Origin: an uncultured Corynebacterium sp.
GTDB taxonomy: Bacteria > Actinomycetota > Actinomycetes > Mycobacteriales > Mycobacteriaceae
DNA: 64,000 nt
Assembly (NCBI RefSeq): GCF_943914615.1
Contig: NZ_CALUCS010000008.1
Location: 1 to 64,000 of the forward strand
Direction of reading: 5' to 3'
Shown piece after piece: positions 9,312-22,876 of the stretch; the stretch's first letter is position 1, and each line of letters begins with the position of its first letter. The position numbers and the translations under genes were made by a program. The notes under the pieces are model-generated. The model was not told the DNA's origin. It worked only from the letters and a program-made list of their open reading frames with translations, and did no database searches.

Positions 9312-10541
9312 ATGGCCTTTTCTGTTGCCGAGCTGGATTTTCTGCTCGCCGATTGTGCCGCCGGCTCGCCCCTTATTAATGACGCCACTACGTATCAATT
9401 GACCAAGAAATCCCTCGTGCAGGACCTTTCCCACCTGCGCAAGGCACACGGTGAGCACGCTCGCGCCCTGGTGGAACTGGTGCAGGCCCGCCGCGCGGGC
9501 AAGCTGCCGAAGAACTGGCTGATGGATAGCGAATCGGTTCAGCAGGCCACCCCGCCGGTGGTCGCCGCATGGCGTGCGGAGGTGTTGAAAGCCGCCGGGG
9601 TGGAGGCCGCCGTGGATGTCACCTGCAGCATCGGCACCGAGCTGCACGCACTCTCTGCTGCGGGCCTGCGCGTGCTGGGCGGGGATCTGGACCACCAGCG
9701 CCTGCGGATGGCTCGTTTCAACGTGCCGGAGGCTCCGGTTGTGCGCATGGATGCGCTGCGCCCCGCCTTCGCCAGTGACCTGAAATCCGGCACACTGACA
9801 TTCGGCGCGCTGAAGTCCGGCGTGGTGGTGGCGGACCCTGCACGCCGGAACTCCTCGGGGCGCATCGCCAAGTTGGAAGACCTGCAGCCGTCGCTGCCGA
9901 CGCTCATGGACTGCTACGACAAACTGGTGGTCAAGTGCGCGCCGGGTATCGACTACTCCGAGTTCGACGGTCACGTGGAAGTCGTTTCCGTCGACGGGGG
10001 AGTAAAGGAGACGTGTTTATATTCACCCGCGATCCTCGGGCGAGGGCGCCGGGCGGTGGTGATGGGGGCGTCATCAGTTAAAGAAACAGTGACAAGCGAC
10101 GAACCCGAGGCGAACCGCGTGGGTGGGGCAGGGCGCTACATCGTGGACCCCGATGGTGCCATCGTGCGCGCCGGGCTGGTGCGCCAGTACGCGGCGCGGC
10201 ACGGGCTGTGGCAACTGGACCCGCACATCGCCTACCTGACCGGCGACGAGCTGCCCGCGGGCGTGCGCGGCTTTGAGATTGTCGAGGAAGTGCCGCTGAA
10301 GAAGGCGCGGCCCGCTTTGGCCGGACTGGGCGCCAAGAGCGTGGAAATCCTCGTGCGCGGCGTGGATGTGGATCCCGATGACCTGCGAAAGAAGTGGAAG
10401 TTGAAGAAGGGCAGCGCGGGCGCAAGCGGTGCCGGAGCGGCGGATTCCGCCTATTCAGTGGTGGTCACGCGCATCGGTGAGGGCGGCGCCGCCAAGGCTG
10501 TGGCCTTTATCTGTAGAGCCCGCCGCAGCTCGCGGGGGTAG
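9312..10541 (+). CDS. Class I SAM-dependent methyltransferase, THUMP-like
   Basis: This 409-residue protein has an N-terminal helical region, a Rossmann methyltransferase core with a SAM motif I (VTCSIGTELHAL, near residues 98-110) and a VADPARRN segment typical of this family, and a C-terminal THUMP-like domain with ILVRGVDVDPDDLRKKWKL. A relative lies beside fixAB/etfBA in mycobacteria. The substrate is unknown; an RNA base is a guess from the THUMP-like fold. It starts 13 bases after the NUDIX stop without a clear ribosome-binding site and is probably co-transcribed with it. The GGCGTCA motif at 10067 lies inside it and encodes an AT-rich run translated ASSVKE. Confidence 0.85.
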   Translation: MAFSVAELDFLLADCAAGSPLINDATTYQLTKKSLVQDLSHLRKAHGEHARALVELVQARRAGKLPKNWLMDSESVQQATPPVVAAWRAEVLKAAGVEAAVDVTCSIGTELHALSAAGLRVLGGDLDHQRLRMARFNVPEAPVVRMDALRPAFASDLKSGTLTFGALKSGVVVADPARRNSSGRIAKLEDLQPSLPTLMDCYDKLVVKCAPGIDYSEFDGHVEVVSVDGGVKETCLYSPAILGRGRRAVVMGASSVKETVTSDEPEANRVGGAGRYIVDPDGAIVRAGLVRQYAARHGLWQLDPHIAYLTGDELPAGVRGFEIVEEVPLKKARPALAGLGAKSVEILVRGVDVDPDDLRKKWKLKKGSAGASGAGAADSAYSVVVTRIGEGGAAKAVAFICRARRSSRG

Positions 10542-10563
10542 TTCTAAAACAATATAAGAAATT

Positions 10564-10579
10564 TGTGGCGGTGGTCACC
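10564..10579 (+). promoter_or_regulatory. Possible GlxR (CRP-type) operator upstream of etfBA
   Basis: TGTGGCGGTGGTCACC matches the corynebacterial GlxR consensus (TGTGANNTANNTCACA) at both TGTG and TCAC ends but lacks the inner TA and the outer A residues (8 of 12 defined positions). A -10-like TACTAT follows at 10590-10595. Tentative. Confidence 0.3.
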
Positions 10580-10633
10580 TGGTGGTAGGTACTATGGTGC
10601 CAAATCACAATACCCAAGCAGGAAGGTCAACGA

Positions 10634-11422
10634 ATGTCGAACATCGTTGTTCTGGTTAAGCAGGTGCCGGACACCTACTCCGAGCGCAAGCTCACCGACG
10701 ATGACTTCACCCTCGACCGCGACAGTGCAGACGCTGTCCTGGACGAAATTAACGAGAACGCTGTTGAGGCTGCACTGCAGCTGAAGGAAGCAGACAGCTC
10801 CCGCAACGTCATCGTTCTGTCCGTCGGCCCGGAGCGCGCAACCGAGGCGCTGCGTAAGGCACTGTCCCTGGGCTGCGACGAGGCCAAGCTGGTTGTCGAC
10901 GAGAACCTGGCTGGCTCCGACGCACTGGGCACCGCATGGACCCTGTCCAACGCCCTGAACCAGATCGAGGACATCGAGCTGATTATCGCCGGTAACGCCT
11001 CCACCGACGGTGGCGCTGGCTCCATCCCGGGCCTGCTGGCTGAGTACCGCCAGATCCCGGCTCTGACGCACATGGAAGAGCTGAGCGTTGAGGGTGGCAA
11101 GGTCACCGGTAAGCGCGTTACCGAGGAAGGCGTGTTCGGCCTGGAGGCTCCGACCCCGGCCATCGTGTCTGTGACTGAGAAGTCCAACACCCCGCGCTTC
11201 GCTGCCTTCAAGGGCATCATGGCTGCCAAGAAGAAGACCATCGAAGAGCTCTCTCTGGAAGAGATCGGCGTGGACGCTGCAAACGTTGGCCTGGCAAACG
11301 CCACCACCTCCGTTTCCGCTTCCACCCCGAAGCCGCCGAAGTCGGCTGGTGAGATCGTCAACGACGAGGGCGAGGGCGGCAAGCAGCTGGTCGAGTTCCT
11401 GGTCAAGGAAAAGCTGGTTTAA
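10634..11422 (+). CDS. etfB: Electron transfer flavoprotein subunit beta
   Basis: The 262-residue product is the beta (FixA) subunit of the electron transfer flavoprotein, which takes electrons from acyl-CoA and other dehydrogenases and passes them towards the quinone pool. It begins with NIVVLVKQVPDT, the adenosine-nucleotide-binding fold of the family, and includes GNASTDGGAGSIPGLLAE (about residues 117-134), the region that binds the AMP moiety. An AGGAAGG ribosome-binding site precedes the ATG. It is followed after 21 bases by etfA, forming a two-gene operon ended by the terminator at 12458-12508. Confidence 0.95.
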   Translation: MSNIVVLVKQVPDTYSERKLTDDDFTLDRDSADAVLDEINENAVEAALQLKEADSSRNVIVLSVGPERATEALRKALSLGCDEAKLVVDENLAGSDALGTAWTLSNALNQIEDIELIIAGNASTDGGAGSIPGLLAEYRQIPALTHMEELSVEGGKVTGKRVTEEGVFGLEAPTPAIVSVTEKSNTPRFAAFKGIMAAKKKTIEELSLEEIGVDAANVGLANATTSVSASTPKPPKSAGEIVNDEGEGGKQLVEFLVKEKLV

Positions 11423-11443
11423 GGGAAGTAGGGATTTAAGGAC

Positions 11444-12397
11444 ATGACCAACGTACTAGTACTGGTTGAGCACGGTGAGGGTCAGCTGAAGAACTCCACC
11501 GTCGAGCTGATCACCGCTGCACGCGTGTTCGGCACCGTCGGCGCCGTTGTTGTTGGCGCTCCCGGCACCACCGAGAAGCTGCAGGGCGCACTGGCCGAGG
11601 CTGGCGCAGAAACCATCTACGCCGCAGAGTCCGATCAGGCAGAGTCCCTGCTGGTTACCCCGGAGGTCGACGCACTGTCCGGCCTGGCAGCACAGCTGCA
11701 GGTTCCGGTTATCGTCTCTGCTACCGCAACCGGCAACGAAGTTGCAGGCCGCGTAGGCGCCCGCGTTGCTTCCGGTGTTCTGTACAACACCAGCAGCATC
11801 ACCGCCGAGAAGTCCGCTGAGATCAGCATTTTCGGTGGCGCTTACACCGTTACCGCTTCCGCCGCTGGCGCATCCCCGGTCTTCACCCTGGCCCCGGGCT
11901 CCCTGGATCCGGAGCCGCAGGCTGCCGCTGGCAACGTCCAGCAGGTTGAGCTGCCGGCTGCTGGCCCGACCGCCGTCACCATCACCTCCTTCGCTCCGGC
12001 TGAGGCTGGCGACCGTCCGGACCTGACCGAGGCCAACATCGTGGTCTCCGGTGGCCGTGGTGTGGGTGGCTCCGAGGGCTTCACCGACGTTGTCGAGCCG
12101 CTGGCCGACGTCATGGGTGCCGCTGTTGGTGCTTCCCGTGCGGCTGTGGACGCAGACTACTACCCGGGCAAGTTCCAGGTCGGTCAGACCGGTGTTACGG
12201 TTTCCCCGAACCTGTACATCGCACTGGGTATCTCCGGTGCTATCCAGCACAAGGCTGGTATGCAGACCTCCAAGACCATCGTTGCTGTGAACAAGGACGA
12301 AGAGGCTTCCATCTTCGAGATCGCAGACTTCGGTGTTGTCGGCGACCTGTTCAAGGTTGCTCCGCAGGCTACCGAGGAGCTGAAGAACCGCAAGTAG
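11444..12397 (+). CDS. etfA: Electron transfer flavoprotein subunit alpha
   Basis: The 317-residue alpha (FixB) subunit carries the FAD site in its C-terminal domain: [14 protein letters not shown] near residues 201-214, then [19 protein letters not shown] and [21 protein letters not shown], the usual FAD-binding signature, followed by the DFGVVGDLF ending. The length is complete. A TTTAAGGAC ribosome-binding region lies before the ATG. It forms the ETF heterodimer with the product of etfB, 21 bases upstream. Unlike neighbouring genes, etfBA have clear Shine-Dalgarno sites and uniform high-expression codon choice. Confidence 0.95.
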   Translation: MTNVLVLVEHGEGQLKNSTVELITAARVFGTVGAVVVGAPGTTEKLQGALAEAGAETIYAAESDQAESLLVTPEVDALSGLAAQLQVPVIVSATATGNEVAGRVGARVASGVLYNTSSITAEKSAEISIFGGAYTVTASAAGASPVFTLAPGSLDPEPQAAAGNVQQVELPAAGPTAVTITSFAPAEAGDRPDLTEANIVVSGGRGVGGSEGFTDVVEPLADVMGAAVGASRAAVDADYYPGKFQVGQTGVTVSPNLYIALGISGAIQHKAGMQTSKTIVAVNKDEEASIFEIADFGVVGDLFKVAPQATEELKNRK

Positions 12398-12457
12398 TTC
12401 TTCGCCCTAGGCTTTAAAGCCGCCCTGTTGCCACTACTGGCGCGGGCGGCAGCCATT

Positions 12458-12508
12458 AACCGGCGCTCTTTCGCTTAGCTTTACGCTGGCGGGAGGCGCC
12501 GGTTTTTT
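12458..12508 (+). terminator. Rho-independent terminator after etfBA
   Basis: A 9-bp perfect stem (AACCGGCGC at 12458-12466 with its complement at 12496-12504) closes a 29-nt loop and runs into TTTTTT. It may also act on the convergent AAA ATPase gene that ends at 12524. Confidence 0.85.
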
Positions 12509-12523
12509 ACGCCCTGTTCGGTG

Positions 12524-13723
12524 CTACGCGTCCTGCTGCCGGATGTAATCCTCCATGTACGGCAGCGTGAATCGCACGCGACCGAATCCCGCCGGCTCGA
12601 TCAGGTCGCGGGTAATGAGTCGGCTCCGCCATGTAGACAGGCCTCTTGGCTCTACGCTCAGGTGGGCGGCGATGTCGCCAGTCTTGACAGCTCTCGTTGC
12701 CGGTGCTGCTGCGCTCACCGGTTCTGGTTCGGACGCCCCCTCGTCGGCACTAATCGCAGCCATCGCGCGGAGGAAGTTCATTTCACCCTCCGGCAGGCGG
12801 CTGAGTGCGGGCCGGTGAACGTGGCTGGTCATGCGGTCGATAGCCCGCTGGGAGGCAGTCTCCACATGTGTGGCCTCGATGCTGCCCGAATCGTCGATCC
12901 CGGCGGCCGCCCAGGACAGTGCGCCAACCACTTGGATGAGGTAGGGGTATCCGCGGCAAATGTCGGTGGCGCGGACTAGGGCGTCATCAGTAAAAGGGCG
13001 GCCAGAATCCGCGGCGGTGATGGCGAGGGTCTTCGAGACTTCCTCAGTCGGCACAGCGTGGAGGTCGACGCGGAAGGCGCGGCGGAGGAACGTGGTGCCC
13101 TCGTGTTGCAACAGGGTGTCCACACCGTGGGGTAGGCCCGCGCAGACGAAGGCGATGTCGCGCTCATCGCGCATGAGGTCTTGGACCGCTGTGGCCAGGC
13201 GGTGGAGCTGGTCAAGGTCGGCGGATTGCAGCTCGTCGAGGGTGATGAGGATGCCGGTGCCGGTGATTGCGTCGGAGAGTTCGCGCAGGCGGGTGATGAG
13301 TGTTGGTACGCTGCGGAGCTCTTCAGCTCGGGAGTGGGCTTCAGTACGGAAGCTGCCCACGCCGGTGATGGAGGCTCCGGAGAGTTTGCGCTCCGGTGGC
13401 TGCTCGATGCTGGTGATGGAGGTTGGGATGGTCGTTTCAACCAGCTCCGCGATCATGTCGCTATTGGGGTAGGCACGCAGGACAATCCAACCCTGGGCGC
13501 GGGCTTTGTCCTCGATCTCATTGAGCAGCACCGTTTTGCCCACGCCACGCAAACCGCTGGCCAAGATCGTGCGGTGCGGGGAGCCGGGACCTTCGGCGAG
13601 ACTGAGCTCGAAATCCTGCAGCAGCTCGGCCCTGCCTGCCAGGTAGTATGGCGACGTGCCGAAGCTGGGGCGGAATGGGTTGCGCTGGCCGGGTACGATG
13701 GCTTGGTAGGAGGGGTCGGACAT
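12524..13723 (-). CDS. AAA ATPase of unknown function (Orc1/Cdc6-like ATP-binding protein)
   Basis: The 399-residue product has a P-loop (GLRGVGKT, residues 57-64), a Walker B motif (ILITLDELQSAD, with Asp163-Glu164), and sensor-like residues in IAFVCAGLPHG. A winged-helix-like C-terminal region (about 280-399) contains TGDIAAHLSVEPRGLSTWRSRLI, which looks like a DNA-binding HTH. The layout resembles Orc1/Cdc6-type or AAA_16 ATPases annotated only as ATP-binding protein. I do not recognise a specific role. It is transcribed divergently from a cysteine desulfurase, and its upstream region holds paired 9-bp repeats, suggesting dedicated regulation. Confidence 0.75.
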   Translation of the reverse strand: MSDPSYQAIVPGQRNPFRPSFGTSPYYLAGRAELLQDFELSLAEGPGSPHRTILASGLRGVGKTVLLNEIEDKARAQGWIVLRAYPNSDMIAELVETTIPTSITSIEQPPERKLSGASITGVGSFRTEAHSRAEELRSVPTLITRLRELSDAITGTGILITLDELQSADLDQLHRLATAVQDLMRDERDIAFVCAGLPHGVDTLLQHEGTTFLRRAFRVDLHAVPTEEVSKTLAITAADSGRPFTDDALVRATDICRGYPYLIQVVGALSWAAAGIDDSGSIEATHVETASQRAIDRMTSHVHRPALSRLPEGEMNFLRAMAAISADEGASEPEPVSAAAPATRAVKTGDIAAHLSVEPRGLSTWRSRLITRDLIEPAGFGRVRFTLPYMEDYIRQQDA

Positions 13724-13730
13724 GTCTTAC

Positions 13731-13736
13731 ACCATA
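13731..13736 (-). promoter_or_regulatory. -10 hexamer of leaderless promoter (AAA ATPase gene)
   Basis: On the minus strand TATGGT ends 7 nt before the ATG at 13723. The repeats at 13755-13800 begin about where its -35 region would be. Confidence 0.6.
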
Positions 13737-13754
13737 GTGAAAGCCTGGCGTTTT

Positions 13755-13800
13755 TGTTAGATCTGTTAGATCTCGGTGTGCTTGTTAGAAGTGTTAGATC
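13755..13800. repeat. Paired 9-bp direct repeats TGTTAGATC, possible operator
   Basis: Two tandem pairs are present: TGTTAGATC at 13755 and 13764, then TGTTAGAAG at 13783 and TGTTAGATC at 13792. The pairs are offset by 28 bp. They sit 32-80 bases upstream of the AAA ATPase start, over the -35 region of its leaderless promoter. The rest of the 13801-14001 stretch up to the desulfurase promoter shows no feature I can name. Confidence 0.6.
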
Positions 13801-14001
13801 TGGGATCTTTCGATCCGGCTGTGCCCGTGCCAGTGTCCTTCTTGTACCTCCGAAGCATGAAGCATATAGATGATCGCGATGAGCAGGGCAGGAACTGCAA
13901 GGACAAGACCCATTGTTATCGCTCTTGCAGCTATCGACTCCGACTACCTGAATGGTATCAAGAGGCAACGATCCCGTGAGCGATGTGCGGTGCCCAAGAA
14001 G

Positions 14002-14007
14002 TAGGGT
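14002..14007 (+). promoter_or_regulatory. -10 hexamer of leaderless promoter (cysteine desulfurase)
   Basis: TAGGGT ends 7 nt before GTG at 14015. This selects that GTG over the open frame that extends up to 13952. Confidence 0.6.
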
Positions 14008-14014
14008 AGGGGGC

Positions 14015-15259
14015 GTGAACAAAACCAACCACGCAACGAAGAGCCCAGTTCCAGGATCGCCGACTGGTGCAGCGGGCGCGCGGGGGCGCCTGTACGTGGA
14101 CAACGCGGCGTCCCAGGCGCTACGCCCCGAGGCGCAAGAGGCGATGGAGCGCGCCGCGGGACTGCTGAACCCCGCTGGCCAGTACAGGACCGGCCGCGAT
14201 GCCCGCCGCAGCCTCGAGGACGCCCGCGAGCAGATCGCCGAGCTCCTCGGCGCGGATGCAGCAGAGGTGATCTTCACCGGCTCCGGCACGGAGGCCGACA
14301 ACATTGCTATCCAAGGCCTCGCATACGGCTCGAAGGCCCACCGGGGCGCGCACGTGATCGCGAGCTCCGACATTGAACACCCCGCCGTGGTCGAGTCCGT
14401 CGACTGGCTCACCATGGGGCCGCTCGATCTGGGCTTTGAACGTGCGGTTCTTCCTGTGGACGCCGCCGGCCGCATCCGCGCCGAAGACTGGATTGCCGGC
14501 CTAGAAAGCGGCGCGGGCGCGCCCAGCGACCTCGCGCTGCTGACTTGCATGTGGGCCAACAACGAAACCGGCGCGATCCAGCCGGTGGAGCAACTCGCTA
14601 GCTTTGCTCGCAACAACGGCGTGCCTTTCCACACCGACGCAGTGCAGGCCGTCGGCCACATCCCCGTTGACTTCCACGCCCTCGGCGCCACCACGCTCGC
14701 CGCCAGCGCCCACAAGTTCGGCGGCCCGAAGAACACGGGCCTTCTGCTTGCCCGCCGGGACGCGGACATCTTAAGCCCCGTGCGCGGAGGCGGTCAGGAG
14801 CGAAAGCTCCGCTCCGGCACCGTAAACGTGCAGGGTGCGGTGGGATGCGCGGCGGCATTGGCGTCATCAATTAAAGAACTAGAACAAGCAACCGCCAGAA
14901 TGCGCGTGGCGCGCGAGGTGCTGCGCGCGGCGGCGCAGGGCATCGATGGTGTGCGGATCTGGACTCCCGAGGTCGGCGCGCTGCCCGGGCACCTGCACAT
15001 GAGCTTCCCCGGCGCTGAAGGCGACTCACTGATCATGCTTTTGGACGCCGCCGGGGTGGACGCATCGACGGGCTCCGCCTGCAGCGCCGGGGTGAACCGC
15101 GCCAGCCACGTGCTGACCGCCATGGGCGTGCCAGTGGACGTGGCAAGGGGAGCGCTGCGGCTAACCCTGGGCGCGGACATCACCGACGACCAGGTCGAGT
15201 ACCTGGCGGGCATCCTGCCGCGCGTGGTCGAGCAGGCCCGCGCTGCCGGAATGGCCTAG
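14015..15259 (+). CDS. Cysteine desulfurase (NifS/IscS family)
   Basis: This PLP enzyme (about 414 residues) removes sulfur from cysteine as enzyme-bound persulfide for Fe-S clusters and thiolated tRNA. The fold-type I core shows [12 protein letters not shown] near the N-terminus, the PLP lysine in [12 protein letters not shown] (near residue 234) and the catalytic cysteine loop TGSACSAG (near residue 356). The first 25 residues are a variable extension. mnmA begins 68 bases downstream, which suggests that this desulfurase feeds tRNA 2-thiouridine synthesis, as in other actinobacteria with this gene order. A GGCGTCA motif at 14860 lies within the gene. Confidence 0.93.
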   Translation: MNKTNHATKSPVPGSPTGAAGARGRLYVDNAASQALRPEAQEAMERAAGLLNPAGQYRTGRDARRSLEDAREQIAELLGADAAEVIFTGSGTEADNIAIQGLAYGSKAHRGAHVIASSDIEHPAVVESVDWLTMGPLDLGFERAVLPVDAAGRIRAEDWIAGLESGAGAPSDLALLTCMWANNETGAIQPVEQLASFARNNGVPFHTDAVQAVGHIPVDFHALGATTLAASAHKFGGPKNTGLLLARRDADILSPVRGGGQERKLRSGTVNVQGAVGCAAALASSIKELEQATARMRVAREVLRAAAQGIDGVRIWTPEVGALPGHLHMSFPGAEGDSLIMLLDAAGVDASTGSACSAGVNRASHVLTAMGVPVDVARGALRLTLGADITDDQVEYLAGILPRVVEQARAAGMA

Positions 15260-15314
15260 CTGGGTGGTCCAGCGGAATGGCTCAGCGGAATGGCCTAAGA
15301 GGCCGGTACGCGAG

Positions 15315-15320
15315 TAGGGT
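15315..15320 (+). promoter_or_regulatory. -10 hexamer of leaderless promoter (mnmA)
   Basis: TAGGGT ends 7 nt before the ATG at 15328. No ribosome-binding site is visible, which supports this start over the open frame from 15277. Confidence 0.6.
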
Positions 15321-15327
15321 GCCAAAC

Positions 15328-16551
15328 ATGCGAGTAGTAGCAGCAATGAGTGGCGGTGTGGATTCCGCCGTGGCGGCCTCCCGAGCGCTCGAGGCCGGAC
15401 ACGAAGTGATCGGCGTACACCTGGCGCTATCCCAGTCTCCCGAGGCCGTGCGGGCGGGTTCGCGCGGGTGCTGCTCCCTGGAGGACTCCGCGGACGCGCG
15501 GCGCGTGGCCGACAAGCTGGGGATCCCTTTCTACGTGTGGGACTTCTCCGACCGCTTCAAGGCCGACGTGATCGACGACTTCGTGGATTCCTACGCCATT
15601 GGCGAGACCCCGAACCCGTGCCTGCGTTGCAACGAGAAGATCAAGTTTGAGGCGCTGCTGGACCGTTCCATCGCGCTGGGATTCGACGCGGTGGTGACCG
15701 GCCACTACGCCCGCCTGCACGACGGTGTGATGCGCCGCGGCGTAGACGCCAACAAGGACCAGTCCTACGTTCTGGGCGTGCTTACCGACGAGCAGCTGGC
15801 GCACTGCATGTTCCCGGTCGGCGACACAGTTAAGCCGGAGATCCGCGAGGAGGCGAAGGACCGCGGTTTCGGCGTGGCCTCCAAGCCGGATTCCCACGAC
15901 ATCTGCTTCATCCCCGACGGCCAGACGCAGGCGTTTCTAGGCAAGAAGATCGGCCTGCGGCCGGGGTTGATGAAGGACCAGGACGGCTCGACCGTTGCCG
16001 AACACGACGGCGTGTACGGCTTCACCATCGGCCAGCGCAAGGGGTTGGGGTTGCCGCGCGAGGGCCTGGACGGCAAGCCGCGCTATGTGACGGATATTGA
16101 CGCCGCCACGGGCACCGTGACCATCGGTCAGCGCGACGACCTACGGGTCGGTGGGATCACGGCCGATCGACTGAAGCGCCTGGACCCTTCCGTGCATGGC
16201 CGCGAGTTTGAGTGCGAAGTACAGGTGCGCGCCCACGGTGGGGTAGTGCCCGCCACCGCGCGGCTGGTGGACGACCCGGAGGGGACCACGCCGGCGGGGC
16301 GCGTCAAGAAGGAGGGCGAGAGCCCGTGGCGCCTGGAGCTGGACCTGCACGAGCCGCTGCAAGGTGTGGCGCGCGGTCAGGCCGCCGTGGTCTACCAGCC
16401 GGACGTCGACGGCGACATGCTGCTGGGCAGCGGCACCATTCGCGCTACTGCGCCGTGGAGCGATGCGGGTGATCCCGCGCCGCGGGATAGCGTGGCGAAT
16501 GTCGGAGCCGCTGGCAGCGCGGGTGAGAGCGCAACGCCAGCAGAGGCGTAG
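15328..16551 (+). CDS. mnmA: tRNA-specific 2-thiouridylase MnmA
   Basis: MnmA thiolates U34 of Lys, Glu and Gln tRNAs using ATP and sulfur relayed from a cysteine desulfurase. The 407-residue product begins with the PP-loop ([11 protein letters not shown], residues 7-17) and has both catalytic cysteines: Cys98 in NPCLRCN and Cys193 in [10 protein letters not shown]. The C-terminal beta-barrel is longer than usual (family about 360 residues), with an inserted [18 protein letters not shown] loop and an Ala/Gly-rich tail. It follows the cysteine desulfurase gene and overlaps possible early starts of the next gene. Confidence 0.95.
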   Translation: MRVVAAMSGGVDSAVAASRALEAGHEVIGVHLALSQSPEAVRAGSRGCCSLEDSADARRVADKLGIPFYVWDFSDRFKADVIDDFVDSYAIGETPNPCLRCNEKIKFEALLDRSIALGFDAVVTGHYARLHDGVMRRGVDANKDQSYVLGVLTDEQLAHCMFPVGDTVKPEIREEAKDRGFGVASKPDSHDICFIPDGQTQAFLGKKIGLRPGLMKDQDGSTVAEHDGVYGFTIGQRKGLGLPREGLDGKPRYVTDIDAATGTVTIGQRDDLRVGGITADRLKRLDPSVHGREFECEVQVRAHGGVVPATARLVDDPEGTTPAGRVKKEGESPWRLELDLHEPLQGVARGQAAVVYQPDVDGDMLLGSGTIRATAPWSDAGDPAPRDSVANVGAAGSAGESATPAEA

Positions 16552-16558
16552 CGCGGCG

Positions 16559-17674
16559 ATGGCAGGCAACACCGCGCAGTCGGAGCCGATCGGGCGCCTG
16601 GGCTGGTGGGAGAACACCGTCACGGACCACGCGGAGGTGCGCGCAGCGATCCAGTCCGCGCTGACCCGCACGTGCGACGTGGACGAGGACACGGGCGTGC
16701 CTCCAGCTCTGTCGCTTCCGCGCTGTGGCCGGGCGGGGGACCTCACGGCGCTGACGGCCAGCTTCGCGCAGCTGCCGATCCGCGCTAATACCCGCGGGTG
16801 GGAGCTGACTACCCATCCGAGCCTGGAATCCCGCCGCATGGACGGCTGGGTACGCGAGGCGACGGATGCCGCCGAGGAGCTGCTAGCGGGCAAGGTCGAG
16901 CGGCTGATGCTGCACGTCACCGGCCCGTGGACCTTCGGTGCGGACGTGGAGTTCCGCGGCCACCCAGTTTTGCGCGACCGCCCGGCGTTTAAGGACTGCG
17001 CCCTGCACCTGGGTTTCGGCGTAGAGCAGGTCGCGGGCGCGCTGTCAGCGGCGCTCGGCTGCGAAGTCATCATTGCGCTCCACGAGCCGCGCGTCCGCGA
17101 GGTCATGGGTGGCCTGCCCGGCGCCACCCGCTTCGATACGATCCCCGCCGTCGACCGTGAGTTCATCTACGGGGTGTGGGAGCGCTTCCAGCAGCAGGTC
17201 TCGCGCCCGGTGGTGCTGGACACGGGGTCTTTGATCGATGACGCCCTCTCGCACGCGCCCGGCTTCCACCGCATCGTGGTGCCCGCGGATCAGTTGCGGA
17301 CAACCAGCGGCAAAGACCTGGTTGGCGGGATGATCGGACGCGGCCAGGGGATTGGCTGGGCGGTGCCCCAGATGGCGCCGCCGGTTGGCAGGGAGACTGC
17401 CGGCGGTCGAGGGCATGCTGTCGGGCATCCGGAGCCAGCCGGTGGGGAGAGTGTCGGCGCCTCTGCCGAGGACGTCAGCGGGGCCGACGTGGAGGCCGCC
17501 GCGGGCGACATCGCCCGCGCCGTCCTAAGTCAGTGGGCGCAATGGACCCTGCCCGCCGATGAACTGCCGGGGCTGGTGGACATCGTGGTGCCCGAGGGCA
17601 AGCGCACCGCCGCGCAGGCCTCCGTGGCTGCGGCGCGGGCGCGCCACGCGGCGGCGCTGCTCTGGCGCAATTGA
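16559..17674 (+). CDS. MetE/UROD-like superfamily protein of unknown function
   Basis: The 371-residue protein resembles the cobalamin-independent methionine synthase/uroporphyrinogen decarboxylase superfamily proteins encoded between mnmA and ligA in mycobacteria and corynebacteria. The LMLHVTGPWTFGADVEF region and the barrel pattern fit, but the zinc-binding His/Cys set of MetE is not evident, so methionine synthase activity should not be assumed. ATG at 16559, 7 bases after the mnmA stop, is chosen; an in-frame ATG at 16499 inside mnmA is an alternative. A Gly/Ala/Glu-rich insertion lies near residues 278-320. Probably co-transcribed with mnmA. Confidence 0.75.
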   Translation: MAGNTAQSEPIGRLGWWENTVTDHAEVRAAIQSALTRTCDVDEDTGVPPALSLPRCGRAGDLTALTASFAQLPIRANTRGWELTTHPSLESRRMDGWVREATDAAEELLAGKVERLMLHVTGPWTFGADVEFRGHPVLRDRPAFKDCALHLGFGVEQVAGALSAALGCEVIIALHEPRVREVMGGLPGATRFDTIPAVDREFIYGVWERFQQQVSRPVVLDTGSLIDDALSHAPGFHRIVVPADQLRTTSGKDLVGGMIGRGQGIGWAVPQMAPPVGRETAGGRGHAVGHPEPAGGESVGASAEDVSGADVEAAAGDIARAVLSQWAQWTLPADELPGLVDIVVPEGKRTAAQASVAAARARHAAALLWRN

Positions 17675-17767
17675 TTGTGCAACTGGTGCTGCTCTAGCGC
17701 AGACCCGGCGCGCCTGAGCGCGGCCTGCACAGCCGAGCGCAACTGGGCGCGGCGCACGCCAGCCGCG

Positions 17768-18598
17768 CTAGAACTCCTCGTAGACTGCCGGATCCTGGTT
17801 CTTCCGGCGCCCGTCCGGGCGGCCCAGCGCCGGGATGGCCTCGATCTCCGCGTCACTCAGCGTCACGTTCAGCGAGTCCAAGTTTTCGCGCTGCCGATCC
17901 TCTGAGGCAGCCTTCGGGATCGCCAACACCCCGCGGCCGCGGTGCCACGCGAGGACGACCTGCCCGGGGGTTGCGGAGTGGGCGTCAGCAATCTCGGCAA
18001 TGACCGGCTCCTCCAGAACCGCGCCGCGCAACAGCGGCGACCAGGCCTGCGTCACGATGCCCAGCTCGCGGTGTGCCGCGACGGCCTCGGCCTGCGGGAA
18101 GTGCGGGTGCAGCTCGATCTGGTTGACCACCGGGTACTCGCCAGTAGCGGCGTGGACGGCCTCCAGGTGCTCGGGTAGGAAGTTGCACACGCCCACGTGG
18201 CGGATCAGCCCGCGTTCGCGCAGCTCCAGCAGCGTTTCGAAGGCTTCGACGTAGTGGCCCTGCTTGGGATTCGGCCAGTGGATGAGGTGCAGGTCGATGC
18301 GATCCAGCCCCAAACGGAAGAGGGATTCCTCGACGGAAGCTACAGCGTCGTCGTGCCGCTGATAACGGCCGGGCAGCTTGGAGGTGACGATCACCTCGTC
18401 GCGGCGGATCCCGCCGGCGCCGGTCGCAGCGCGGACGCCCGCGCCCACCGCGCCCTCATTTTCGTAGTTGTAGGCCGTGTCGATCAAACGGTAACCCGCG
18501 CGGATGCCTGCAGCCACGGAGTCCGCGCCCGCCTGACCCTGCATCTTGTAGGTGCCGAGCCCGATCTCCGGGAGGGAAAGTGCTGTGGTTTCAGTCAT
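17768..18598 (-). CDS. Aldo/keto reductase
   Basis: The 276-residue enzyme is an NADPH-dependent aldo/keto reductase of the 2,5-diketogluconate reductase group. The catalytic tetrad is visible: Asp40 and Tyr45 in LIDTAYNYENE, Lys74 in VTSKLPGRY and His107 in LHLIHWPNP. The C-terminal AIPKAASEDRQREN binds the 2'-phosphate of NADPH. Physiological substrate unknown. It starts 14 bases after the ligA stop with an AAAGGCAGGA ribosome-binding region, so it is the second gene of a ligA operon. It converges with the MetE-like gene; the 93 bases between hold no clear terminator. Confidence 0.93.
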   Translation of the reverse strand: MTETTALSLPEIGLGTYKMQGQAGADSVAAGIRAGYRLIDTAYNYENEGAVGAGVRAATGAGGIRRDEVIVTSKLPGRYQRHDDAVASVEESLFRLGLDRIDLHLIHWPNPKQGHYVEAFETLLELRERGLIRHVGVCNFLPEHLEAVHAATGEYPVVNQIELHPHFPQAEAVAAHRELGIVTQAWSPLLRGAVLEEPVIAEIADAHSATPGQVVLAWHRGRGVLAIPKAASEDRQRENLDSLNVTLSDAEIEAIPALGRPDGRRKNQDPAVYEEF

Positions 18599-18612
18599 TC
18601 GTTCCTGCCTTT

Positions 18613-22672
<4,060 letters not shown>

Positions 22673-22876
22673 GGGGGATCAGCGCCTTTCTATTGTCTTT
22701 GTTGTCTGCGAATTTTTACAAGGGTGGGACGCAACGCGGGCGCATAATGTTCCCAGCGCGGAAAAAGTTCCCGGTAAAAGAATTTTGTTGTGAAGAAAAT
22801 ACTAGGAAACAAAGCTTTGACCCGCATGAAAAGCGTTCTTTTTCGAACGGTAACGAGGGGTGTCCGGGGGCACCTA

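Noticed and set aside
16559..17674. Calling the gene after mnmA a methionine synthase (metE)
   Set aside because: Only the superfamily resemblance is visible; the length is half of MetE and the zinc ligands are not evident.
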